NCBI GenBank assembly: GCA_020428265.1
Contig: JAGQND010000005.1
Location: 1 to 21,202 of the forward strand
DNA: 21,202 nucleotides
Source: Candidatus Saccharimonadota bacterium
GTDB taxonomy: Bacteria > Patescibacteriota > Saccharimonadia > Saccharimonadales > Saccharimonadaceae
Direction of reading: 5' to 3'
Position numbers and translations under genes: made by a program. The notes below the pieces were generated by a model. The model saw nothing but the letters and a program-made list of their open reading frames with translations, did not search any database and was not told the origin of the DNA. Positions 1 through 6,841 of the stretch are shown here, piece by piece. Position 1 is the stretch's first letter. Each line of letters opens with the position of its first letter.

Positions 1-500
1 CTGCTACACCGGGTGCGCCTACTCCTACCCCTATAACTGTTACGCCATCTCCTATACAGGTCTCCGATAGCCAAGCATATCCACAAATCAACCCTACGCC
101 TAGCGCAGTTGTACCTGTTACGCAGCCAGTTACAGTATCTATAACTCCAGAGAGCACTCCTAATACTCTACCTACACCCATAGATATGCCTACTCCATCA
201 GCGCCAGCGCCTACACCAGTATCTGTAGTAGACGATTCTTCGCTAGACAGCAGTGCAAGCCTTGATTCTATCAAGCAAACAGCCCTGGGTGAGCTTCGTC
301 CACTAGTAGACAAGCTAGAGGTATCACCAGAGGAAAAATTCGATACATACTTACTACTCATACGTAGTACAGATGACAAAAAACTAATAGGACCAGCCCA
401 CGAGGCGGCCAAAGCTATAGAAGACGAAACTCGTCGTGCTGAGGCTCTACTAAACATCATCAAAGAAATCGACTATCTATCTCGGCAAAATGAGTCGTAA
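1..500 (+). CDS. Hypothetical Pro/Thr-rich protein, 3' part only
   Basis: The reading frame is open from base 3, runs off the left edge and ends at TAA (498-500), so the 5' end is missing. About the first 80 visible residues are a low-complexity linker rich in Pro, Thr, Ser and Val with many TP and PTP steps, as in exported or multidomain linker regions. The last ~75 residues (from about SLDSIKQTAL) look like a compact helical domain with alternating acidic and hydrophobic residues, including EEKFDTYLLLIRSTDD and EAAKAIEDETRRAEALL. An internal ATG at 186 could suggest a 104-aa protein, but the same composition continues upstream without a stop, so 186 is probably not the start. I do not recognise the domain and assign no function. 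The gene converges on the LPxTG gene across a shared terminator. Confidence 0.75.
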   Translation, partial: ATPGAPTPTPITVTPSPIQVSDSQAYPQINPTPSAVVPVTQPVTVSITPESTPNTLPTPIDMPTPSAPAPTPVSVVDDSSLDSSASLDSIKQTALGELRPLVDKLEVSPEEKFDTYLLLIRSTDDKKLIGPAHEAAKAIEDETRRAEALLNIIKEIDYLSRQNES

Positions 501-538
501 GCTCGATTCACAATTACCGCGCACCTTCAACACAATCT

Positions 539-565
539 AAAAATCCCCCTTACGGGGGAATTTTT
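539..565. terminator. Bidirectional intrinsic terminator
   Basis: CCCCC (545-549) pairs with GGGGG (554-558) around a TTAC loop. A-rich and T-rich flanks extend the stem, with one bulged A at 560. T-runs follow the stem on both strands, so it can serve both the plus-strand gene ending at 500 and the minus-strand gene ending at 577. Confidence 0.85.
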
Positions 566-576
566 AGTTATGCTAT

Positions 577-1893
577 TTATTTCTTGCGACGCTTTAGTAT
601 ACGTTTGTGCAAAGGTGCTTTCTTGGTTACATCACCCAAAGATGTGTAGTCGTTAGAAGCAGCGTGTCCTACGTGCACCATGCTCTCTTCTAGGTCACGG
701 CGACTCTTTAGGTAGTAAACTATACCAAATGTCAGTGCACCTATACCCAGCAGACCAGCAGCTACTTCCACGGGGCCTGTGGTAGGTAGTGCTTCGGCAC
801 AATCACCCTTTACTGCTACAGATGCTTCGTCCTGCAGTGTACCGTTATTGGTTACGGCATACGCTTTGTTGGTAAGTATGCTACATGGTGCGGCGTTTAC
901 CTCAGCTAGGAACGTTAGAAACGCGTTAGACTGTGGGTTATAGTCGCCTATTATCATGGTGCCGTTACTTATTTCATCGCCTAGTACTTTGCCGTTTGGT
1001 GTACTAGTAGTGTATATCTTGGTAGAGCCAGGTACGTATGTTAGGCCGGCAGGCAATTCGTCTTTAAGCATAACGTTCTTCTGCTGAGTATCGCCAGTGT
1101 TTTCATAGGCAAGCCTATACTGAACCTTAGCACCCTTCTCTACAGTTACTTTTTTGTTCCAATCTTTAGTACCGTCTAGGCGTACGTTTTTGTTGAACGT
1201 AAAGTCTGGTTTAACAGCCTTGATACGGTATGTTATGTAGCCAGAATAATGGTCACAACCTGGCAATACACCGTCTAGGTTGTCAAAACCAAGTGGCTGA
1301 CCAGTACTTGTAAACAGTGCTGTGTCGCTTAGAGTTTCGCCATCGTGCGGGCCGTAGCTCTGAAACTTCACAGTACCAGGCACTAAACGCAATGCCATGT
1401 CTGCCTTGTCGTTATTAGTAAAACGTATGTAGTCGTATACAACTTGCGGGTTGGCGTTGGTAGCCCCCACATATGCATTGGCCTCTACGTTTTTGGCACC
1501 AGCGCGTACAATTGCTGGCATTTCAGCACGAGTATACGCACCCTTAGCTACGCCCACGCCGCTTTCGTTAAAGTTACTTGCGGCGTTGTTGTGGAAGAAT
1601 ATCTTTACTTCGTATTCACCGCCCGCAGTAAGGTTTACACTATCACCGTAAGCCTGGCCAGACGATAGGTCTTTTATACGGTAGAAGTTTCGCTCATCGC
1701 CGTAAGCTGGGTCGTCGGTAATAGAGTTAAACGTTACATATGTAGCAGGATTAGCCTGGGTAAACGTAGTACGCTCTGGGCCGTATGCAAATACGATTAC
1801 CGGTAGCACAAGTACGCTAAACACTAGTGCTGCGACATAACTTGCTGATTTTATAGACACTTTGTTTTTGATTGTTGAGTATATTTTACGCAT
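577..1893 (-). CDS. LPxTG-anchored surface protein with DUF11-like domain
   Basis: This is a predicted exported surface protein of 438 aa. The N-terminus (MRKIYSTIKNKV, then a hydrophobic stretch ending VIVFA) is a signal peptide, probably cut before YGPE. The region FTFNKNVRLDG to LTFLAEV resembles a DUF11-type extracellular beta-sandwich repeat (YENTG, LPAGLTYVPGS). A sortase motif LPTTG (bases 775-789) is followed by a hydrophobic helix and KSRRD, consistent with covalent attachment to peptidoglycan. About 40 further residues with a strongly basic end (KRILKRRKK) follow the helix, longer than the usual short tail of sortase substrates. I chose the ATG at 1893 over the in-frame GTG at 1914 because GAAGGAAA lies about 8 nt before the ATG, inside the longer version. 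It sits 28 nt downstream of the 622-aa gene and is probably co-transcribed with it. Its ligand is unknown. Confidence 0.85.
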   Translation of the reverse strand: MRKIYSTIKNKVSIKSASYVAALVFSVLVLPVIVFAYGPERTTFTQANPATYVTFNSITDDPAYGDERNFYRIKDLSSGQAYGDSVNLTAGGEYEVKIFFHNNAASNFNESGVGVAKGAYTRAEMPAIVRAGAKNVEANAYVGATNANPQVVYDYIRFTNNDKADMALRLVPGTVKFQSYGPHDGETLSDTALFTSTGQPLGFDNLDGVLPGCDHYSGYITYRIKAVKPDFTFNKNVRLDGTKDWNKKVTVEKGAKVQYRLAYENTGDTQQKNVMLKDELPAGLTYVPGSTKIYTTSTPNGKVLGDEISNGTMIIGDYNPQSNAFLTFLAEVNAAPCSILTNKAYAVTNNGTLQDEASVAVKGDCAEALPTTGPVEVAAGLLGIGALTFGIVYYLKSRRDLEESMVHVGHAASNDYTSLGDVTKKAPLHKRILKRRKK

Positions 1894-1921
1894 ATTTTTG
1901 TTTCCTTCAGTCACTTAAGTC

Positions 1922-3790
1922 CTATGGTGATGTCGTTATGCCAGATTGTGGCCCGCCTAAGTCGGCGTTACCCGTTGGTCCGCTAGTTATATCTGGGGTT
2001 GGCACGCCAGTATTCATACCAGCGCCAGTCTCTGCCTGTAGTGGAGTATTGAGGGTATCGTGAATAGGTGCACCTCCTGTAGTGGCTGGGGTATCCAAGA
2101 ATTGCTGTACGGCATCTGGTACCTTAAGCTCACCCGAACCAAGTATATTTGGCGTGCCGTCATTGCGCTCCATACCCTTAACAGTGTTAGGAGTAGGCTC
2201 TGGCTCAGGCGTTGTGTCAGTAGGTGTATCAGGTGTATTATCCGGAGGAGTCGTACCTGGTGTGTCTGGTGTATTAGGGGTCTGCTCTGCCGGCGGAGTA
2301 TGACGCTGAGGAGTAGTGTCGTAGTGCTGCGCCGGAGCCGCATTATGTGACTGTACAGGTGCTGCCTGATATACGGGCTCTGGACCTTGCATAGCCAACT
2401 GGTTACAGCCAGTTTCTACAAGTATAGTCTTGCCATTTGGCAGTTTCCACTCAACAGCCTCTACGTTGCTGTAACCCACCGATGGATCAACAAATGTTTC
2501 ACCCGGCTTAGTACCGTATATAGATGTAGCGAGAGTATTGTTTGAACCTTCAGACAAATATCCGGGGCGAAGAGTAATTTTGTCGCCAAGATTACCGTCT
2601 TTAAGAGCCGTAAGCATTTGCTCAGTAACTTGCTTACGCAATGCTGGGTCGTTACGCAGAGTGTCTGCCCACGCGCTAACTTCTTGATTGTATTTTATGA
2701 CAGCGGCATCACTATTTTGCAGCGTGCTCAAGTCTGGCATCTTAGGTGCACCAGGTATGTCCATTTGTGACGCCCAAGATGCTGTAATATTCGGGTTACC
2801 CCTAAACATTTCACTAAGATTATCTATAGCTCCCTGCTTATCCAGATTAGAAAGTGGGATATTACCAGGACTAAAGTCATTGGCGTGATGTAGCTTATCG
2901 GTCAACTTAGATACGTCTGGCGTATTAAAGTAATCATTGAAGTTCTCAGCGTTCGGAGCATCAGGGTGTTGATCTGGCGTTACGCCACCTCCACCGCCAT
3001 GTTCGCCACCAAACACTTTCCATGCTACAAACCCAGTAGCTGCTGCTACGGCAACAGAGCCAGCTACAATAATAAGTGATTTACGTCGCTTGTTCTCACG
3101 GGCATCTACATATGCTTCTATGTCAGCCTGGCTTGCGCCCTCACCGGGATTATCTTCATGAAATTGCTGTATGTATTTTTCACGACGCTTAGCAGCTCTT
3201 TTTTGGCGCCATTCGGCGAATTTACCTAGCATTCGAGTTTGTGCTACATAGGCATTTGCACCAAATTTATTGAACTTAGAGTCATCTTGTAGTTCTTGGC
3301 GCACCATTTCGTCGTCGCCATCTGCATAATCGTCCTCGTCGTAATCATCGTCAGACTCTGGGCCATCGCTAGGCGCAGGCTGCGTGTCTGGACGTGCAAT
3401 TTGTGGCGGACGCTGCTCGCCAGTTGCGGCAGGTGCTTGTGTAGGCGCAGCTTCGTCGATATTTACCCCAAACCCTCGAAGCAATTTTGCAGCCAAATCT
3501 GGATTTTTATCCAGTTTAGCACCTACACCACTTTTCATCATATCTGCAGCTATAAAATATAGCTTATCAGACTTATTTATGCGGTCTAACAGTTCTTTTG
3601 GTAGCTTAGCAGCCACAGTAGCACCAAAGGCCTCTACTGGGTCTATTTCTACTCGTTTTTCTTGCTCATGACTAGGCTCCGCAGAGTCCTGTTCATTAGT
3701 TATTTTGATTTCTTTTGTTTCTTCATCGTAAGGGCTTGGAGCTGTAAAGCGTCGTTCGCCGCCCGATGGAGCGCCTGATTCGTTCTTCAT
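1922..3790 (-). CDS. Hypothetical single-pass membrane protein, 622 aa
   Basis: I recognise no named family. The layout is clear. Residues 1-237 are charged and probably cytoplasmic, with a helical segment (about 50-110, PVEAFGATVAAKLPKELLDR), an acidic block at 145-161 and a basic stretch at 196-237. A transmembrane helix follows at about 238-260 (LIIVAGSVAVAAATGFVAWKV), preceded by RENKRRK, which favours N-in orientation. Then come a glycine-rich turn (GGEHGGGGG), a ~220-residue exported region containing NVEAVEWKLPNGKTILVETGCNQ-like sequence, and a Pro/Thr/Asp-rich stalk before a small C-terminal segment. There is no signal peptidase site and no LPxTG. The ATG at 3790 is preceded by AGGA. 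It probably leads a two-gene operon with the LPxTG protein, suggesting a surface-structure role (inference). Confidence 0.8.
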   Translation of the reverse strand: MKNESGAPSGGERRFTAPSPYDEETKEIKITNEQDSAEPSHEQEKRVEIDPVEAFGATVAAKLPKELLDRINKSDKLYFIAADMMKSGVGAKLDKNPDLAAKLLRGFGVNIDEAAPTQAPAATGEQRPPQIARPDTQPAPSDGPESDDDYDEDDYADGDDEMVRQELQDDSKFNKFGANAYVAQTRMLGKFAEWRQKRAAKRREKYIQQFHEDNPGEGASQADIEAYVDARENKRRKSLIIVAGSVAVAAATGFVAWKVFGGEHGGGGGVTPDQHPDAPNAENFNDYFNTPDVSKLTDKLHHANDFSPGNIPLSNLDKQGAIDNLSEMFRGNPNITASWASQMDIPGAPKMPDLSTLQNSDAAVIKYNQEVSAWADTLRNDPALRKQVTEQMLTALKDGNLGDKITLRPGYLSEGSNNTLATSIYGTKPGETFVDPSVGYSNVEAVEWKLPNGKTILVETGCNQLAMQGPEPVYQAAPVQSHNAAPAQHYDTTPQRHTPPAEQTPNTPDTPGTTPPDNTPDTPTDTTPEPEPTPNTVKGMERNDGTPNILGSGELKVPDAVQQFLDTPATTGGAPIHDTLNTPLQAETGAGMNTGVPTPDITSGPTGNADLGGPQSGITTSP

Positions 3791-3845
3791 GGTTGGGGTA
3801 TCCTAAGAAGTTAATTTAATGTTTATTTTAATGTTTTATATAGCG

Positions 3846-3874
3846 AGCGTAACACAAGCATTATGCCATGTCAA
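3846..3874 (-). promoter_or_regulatory. Promoter of the 622-aa gene
   Basis: On the minus strand TTGACA (complement of 3869-3874) is followed by a 17-bp spacer and TACGCT (complement of 3846-3851), with TG one base before the -10 (extended -10). The predicted start is near 3839, leaving a leader of about 48 nt that contains the AGGA ribosome site. Confidence 0.65.
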
Positions 3875-3892
3875 CTAATTATTTGCAATATG

Positions 3893-4309
3893 CTACTGCT
3901 GCGACGTATTTTGAGAATCGTCAGAGTCAGCTGGCGTGTCTAGGCTGGGCTGCGATGAGTCGCCGCTAGGAGTAGCAGGTGCAGACGCATCTATATCGTC
4001 AAGCACAGAAGCGCTAGATGTTTCAGCTGGTGCATCTGTAGATGACAAACCTGCATCAGCAGGTGGCACCTCTGCCTCACCACTAGTAGTACTAGGTGGT
4101 GTATCTGGGTCGCCTAAGTTTGGTGCTGGCGCAATAGATGGTGCTTGAGCTGCAGGCTCCTCGACCTTTTTGCCAAACAACCTAGCAAAAAAGCCGGGTT
4201 TTTTAGGCTCTACAGGTGCAGCTGGAGCTGGCGTACTAGCAGCAGGAGTCTCAGTTGCAGGTGTTTCATTCGGGTTGGTATCTGGTGTGGGGGTGTTTGC
4301 TGGATCCAT
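3893..4309 (-). CDS. Hypothetical low-complexity protein, 138 aa
   Basis: The protein is mostly Ala, Pro, Thr, Ser and Asp and looks largely disordered. The one distinctive element is a short basic amphipathic segment, PKKPGFFARLFGKKVEE (about residues 35-51), which could bind membrane, nucleic acid or a partner. No signal peptide or transmembrane helix is visible. I chose ATG 4309 (MDPANTP) over the in-frame ATG at 4363 because AAGGAAAA precedes 4309 at good spacing and the extra 18 codons would cover its promoter. It is monocistronic, between the groEL terminator and the 622-aa gene. Its acidic, Pro-rich composition resembles the linkers of the neighbouring surface genes. Function is unknown. 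A real gene is likely given its promoter and ribosome site. Confidence 0.7.
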   Translation of the reverse strand: MDPANTPTPDTNPNETPATETPAASTPAPAAPVEPKKPGFFARLFGKKVEEPAAQAPSIAPAPNLGDPDTPPSTTSGEAEVPPADAGLSSTDAPAETSSASVLDDIDASAPATPSGDSSQPSLDTPADSDDSQNTSQQ

Positions 4310-4334
4310 ATTTTTCCTTGTATTACTTATATAA

Positions 4335-4363
4335 ACAATAGCGTTATACTGACACGTTGTCAA
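4335..4363 (-). promoter_or_regulatory. Promoter of the 138-aa gene, with inverted repeat over -35
   Basis: TTGACA (complement of 4358-4363), a 17-bp spacer and TATTGT (complement of 4335-4340). A 13-bp dyad TGACA-CGT-TGTCA (4350-4362) covers most of the -35 element and could be an operator. Confidence 0.55.
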
Positions 4364-4388
4364 TAAAGATGTGAAGTATTACCAACTA

Positions 4389-4416
4389 AAAAGAGGCCCC
4401 CGAGGGAGCCTCTTTT
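4389..4416 (-). terminator. groESL terminator
   Basis: AAAAGAGGC (4389-4397) pairs with GCCTCTTTT (4408-4416), and the 10-nt loop region can pair further (CCC with GGG). On the minus strand the stem ends in a U-run just after the groEL stop codon. Confidence 0.9.
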
Positions 4417-4424
4417 GCGTATAG

Positions 4425-6071
4425 CTAGAATCCCATACCACCCGGCATACCGCCACCCATAGGTGTAGGCGCTTCCTTTTCTGGTATTTCTACCACTAGC
4501 GCACCCATAGTTGCCGCCGTAGATGCTATAGATACAGCATTCTGCACTGCCTCTTTAGTTACCTTTACAGGGTCTATCACACCCGACTTCTTTACGTCTA
4601 TCAGCCCAGCTTCTGGGTTATTTACGTCTACACCCTGACCCGGCTTAGCAGCTTCTACTTGTGCCAGTAGAGCCTCGCTATTGAGCCCGGCATTAGCTGT
4701 GATGAGCGTAAATGGCACCCGCAAAGCAGTCTTAAGTATCTGCCTACCGGCACTCACACTGTCGGCACCCTTTACCTTTATGCCTGCTGCTAGGTTTACA
4801 AGTGTTACACCACCACCGGCGACTATACCTTCGGCTAGCGCAGCCTTAGTAGCGGCCACGGCGTCATCTACACGGTACTTCTTTTCGTCTATCTCGGTCT
4901 CGGTAGCACCACCAACCTTTATTACAGCTACTTTGCCGCTCAGTGCCGCCGCACGTTTTTCGTATTGCTCGCGGTCGTATTCACTACCAGCATTTTCAGC
5001 CTGCGCAGTTATCTGAGCAATTCTATTGTTCACGTCTTTTTGCTTGCCTTCGCCCTCTATGATTGTGGTCGAATCTTTACCCACTATCACCTTGCGCGCG
5101 CTACCTATAGCTTCTAGCCCTACGTTATCAAACGTCACGCCAGATTCGTCGCTTATCACCAGTCCACCGGTGAGAATTGCCATATCTTCTAGGATTTCGC
5201 GGCGACGGTCGCCAAACGACGGAGCTTTTACAGCTACAGTATTTAGCACACCCTTTAATTTGTTCAGTATGAGTACGCTCAGCGCTTCACCCTCTACGTC
5301 ATCGGCAAATATCACTACATCTTTGCGGCCAGCAGCTGCCAATTTTTCTATAAGTGGCAAAAATTCCTGCACGTTGCTGATTTTCTTGTCAGTAAGTATA
5401 ATTGCCGGTTTTTCGTACACAGCTTCTTGGCGGCTAGCGTCTGTCACAAAGAACGGCGACGACCAGCCTTTGTCTAAGTTAAAGCCCTCTACAACCTCAG
5501 ACTCTACCTCTAGCCCCTGACCAGCTTCTACAGTTACTACTCCGTCTTTGCCTACCTTTTCTATTACACCAGCTATCAGCTTGCCTATTTGTGCGTCGCC
5601 GGCACTTATCGTCGCCACCTCTGCCACGCGGTCGGTTTTACGCTCTATGCCTTCGGCTAGCTTATTGAGCTCGGCTACCACTTCAGCGCCAGCAGCTTCT
5701 ATGCCCTTGCGTAGCTCCATAGGGTTGTGCCCAGCAGCTATCAGGCGGTTTGCTTCTTTCAATATATTATACGTAAGCACCGTTACAGTAGTAGTTCCGT
5801 CACCAGCGGCTTTGTTGAGCTTTTGAGCAGCTTGTTTTACTAGCTCTGCACCTACTTTGTAGCCTAGAGTTTCGTCATCTACCTCTGGTAGATCTACACT
5901 TTCGGCCACAGTCACGCCGTCGTGAGTCACCGTTGGGCCACCATAGCCTTTAGCTATCACCACGTTGCGCCCCTTGGGCCCGTAAGTTACCTTTACTGCA
6001 TCGTAAAGAGCCTTAGCCCCACCGAGTACTCGCGCACGAGCATCATCATCGTAGAATACTTTTTTTGCCAT
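4425..6071 (-). CDS. groEL: Chaperonin GroEL (Hsp60)
   Basis: GroEL forms the 14-subunit cytoplasmic chaperonin cage that refolds proteins with GroES and ATP. The 548-aa length is standard. Visible hallmarks are MAKKVFYDDDAR at the start, VTYGPKGRNVVI, the ATP-site motif GDGTTTVTVL (residues about 86-95), the equatorial and apical blocks with VEGFNLDKGW and GRKDVVIFADDVEGEAL, KVGGATETEIDEKK, and the Gly/Met-rich tail GGGMPGGMGF. The start is set by AGGAGG about 5 nt upstream, which overlaps the groES stop region. It follows groES by 8 nt as a classic groES-groEL operon under the CIRCE promoter and ends at a strong hairpin terminator. No missing key residues were noted. Confidence 0.98.
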   Translation of the reverse strand: MAKKVFYDDDARARVLGGAKALYDAVKVTYGPKGRNVVIAKGYGGPTVTHDGVTVAESVDLPEVDDETLGYKVGAELVKQAAQKLNKAAGDGTTTVTVLTYNILKEANRLIAAGHNPMELRKGIEAAGAEVVAELNKLAEGIERKTDRVAEVATISAGDAQIGKLIAGVIEKVGKDGVVTVEAGQGLEVESEVVEGFNLDKGWSSPFFVTDASRQEAVYEKPAIILTDKKISNVQEFLPLIEKLAAAGRKDVVIFADDVEGEALSVLILNKLKGVLNTVAVKAPSFGDRRREILEDMAILTGGLVISDESGVTFDNVGLEAIGSARKVIVGKDSTTIIEGEGKQKDVNNRIAQITAQAENAGSEYDREQYEKRAAALSGKVAVIKVGGATETEIDEKKYRVDDAVAATKAALAEGIVAGGGVTLVNLAAGIKVKGADSVSAGRQILKTALRVPFTLITANAGLNSEALLAQVEAAKPGQGVDVNNPEAGLIDVKKSGVIDPVKVTKEAVQNAVSIASTAATMGALVVEIPEKEAPTPMGGGMPGGMGF

Positions 6072-6079
6072 GTTTCCTC

Positions 6080-6343
6080 CTATACTGTCGCTAGTACGTC
6101 TGCTTCGCGTACAATTATGTAATCTTGGTCATTTACCTGCAGCTCAGTCTGGCTGTAGTCTTTATAAACTATCGTTTGGCCCACTTTTAGGGTTTGTACA
6201 TCTGGCCCCACGGCTATCACCTCGGCCATAGTCGGTTTCTCTTTAGCTGTGTCAGGTAAGTATATGCCGCTTGCAGTCTGGGTGCGAGCTTCCTTGCGAA
6301 CTGCCACCACACGGTCAGCAAGCGGTTTTATTGGACTATTCAT
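6080..6343 (-). CDS. groES: Co-chaperonin GroES (Hsp10)
   Basis: GroES is the seven-subunit lid of the GroEL chamber. The 87-aa product begins MNSPIKPLADRVVAV (family pattern ikPLgDRVlv), contains the mobile-loop region EARTQTASGIYLPDTAKEKP, and continues with AEVIAVGPD and the GQTIVYKDY segment, close to the usual 94-97 aa. The start has a strong GGAGGAG ribosome site 6-8 nt upstream. It is the first gene of the operon. Transcription is predicted to be repressed by HrcA through the CIRCE element on its promoter. Confidence 0.97.
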   Translation of the reverse strand: MNSPIKPLADRVVAVRKEARTQTASGIYLPDTAKEKPTMAEVIAVGPDVQTLKVGQTIVYKDYSQTELQVNDQDYIIVREADVLATV

Positions 6344-6379
6344 ATTATGCTCCTCCGTGTTAACTATTTTGTATATCTA

Positions 6380-6407
6380 ATTATATAGCAAAAATTAGCA
6401 CTTGCAA
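6380..6407 (-). promoter_or_regulatory. groES promoter
   Basis: On the minus strand the -35 TTGCAA (6402-6407), a 16-bp spacer and the -10 TATAAT (complement of 6380-6385) form a vegetative-type promoter. The -35 hexamer falls inside the spacer of the CIRCE dyad, so repressor and RNA polymerase would compete directly. Confidence 0.8.
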
Positions 6408-6421
6408 GGTACGAGTGCTAA
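6395..6421. promoter_or_regulatory. CIRCE operator (HrcA site)
   Basis: TTAGCACTT (6395-6403), a 9-bp spacer and GAGTGCTAA (6413-6421) match the CIRCE consensus TTAGCACTC-N9-GAGTGCTAA with a single mismatch in the left arm. The position upstream of groES is the classical one. The HrcA gene itself is not in the window. Confidence 0.95.
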
Positions 6422-6447
6422 TTTTTTGAACCATAGCAATATAAGTA

Positions 6448-6476
6448 TAGACAAATACTACATAAAGTGGTAAAAT
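6448..6476 (+). promoter_or_regulatory. Promoter of the 93-aa gene
   Basis: TAGACA (6448-6453), 17-bp spacer, TAAAAT (6471-6476), with TGG immediately before the -10 (extended -10). The predicted start near 6483 gives a leader of about 27 nt. The CIRCE element lies just upstream, so HrcA binding could also touch this promoter. Confidence 0.65.
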
Positions 6477-6509
6477 ATATAAACGGTAGCACAAGCAAAG
6501 GGGTGCATA

Positions 6510-6791
6510 ATGTATGCAACACCGTACCCCGTCTTGGAGCGAGAAACACCATACCCTCGCCCTAGTATCGGGGCTATCATCGACTTCGAAGTCGAAAATG
6601 TCCACGGAGATGGCTCAGTTATCATCCCGGTAATCGTAGAAGAAATTCTAATCGACGCCGGAGATGGTCGCGCCAAAATCCAGGGACACACCACCGCAGG
6701 CCACAGCGGAGCGACAGTGTTTTACCACTACTCACCCGCAAGTGGCGATCAGTACAATGGCCGTATAACGATTTTTCGGCCAGACAACTAA
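6510..6791 (+). CDS. Small hypothetical protein, 93 aa
   Basis: I recognise no family. The product is soluble and has no signal peptide or membrane helix. It begins MYATPYPVLERETPYPRP. The middle is rich in beta-forming residues (IGAIIDFEVENVHGDGSVIIPVIVEEILIDAGDG), and the end contains HTTAGHSGATVFYHY and GRITIFRPDN. This looks like a small beta-barrel or sandwich domain (inference). That it is a gene is well supported: an extended -10 promoter, AAAGGGG 6 nt before the ATG and a strong terminator directly after the TAA. It forms its own transcription unit, divergent from groESL and convergent with the 354-aa gene. Minus-strand frames over the same bases have none of these signals. Confidence 0.8.
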   Translation: MYATPYPVLERETPYPRPSIGAIIDFEVENVHGDGSVIIPVIVEEILIDAGDGRAKIQGHTTAGHSGATVFYHYSPASGDQYNGRITIFRPDN

Positions 6792-6794
6792 ATA

Positions 6795-6820
6795 CCCCGC
6801 ACTCATAGACGAGTGCGGGG
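6795..6820. terminator. Bidirectional terminator
   Basis: CCCCGCACTC (6795-6804) pairs perfectly with GAGTGCGGGG (6811-6820) around a 6-nt loop. ACTTAATTTT follows on the plus strand, and the A/T-rich sequence before it can act for the convergent 354-aa gene. It lies 3 nt after the stop of the 93-aa gene. Confidence 0.85.
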
Positions 6821-6841
6821 ACTTAATTTTATAAGGTTTTA

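Noticed and set aside
4681..5826. Plus-strand open frames antisense to groEL
   Set aside because: Ser/Thr/Ala/Pro-rich shadow translations of a certain gene, without promoter or ribosome site.
6343..6510. tRNA or other structured RNA gene in the groES upstream gap
   Set aside because: The only dyad is the CIRCE element. No cloverleaf or CCA-type end was seen here or in the other gaps.
6381..6694. Minus-strand small frames over the 93-aa gene
   Set aside because: They lack ribosome sites and cross the CIRCE/promoter region. The plus-strand gene has promoter, ribosome site and terminator.
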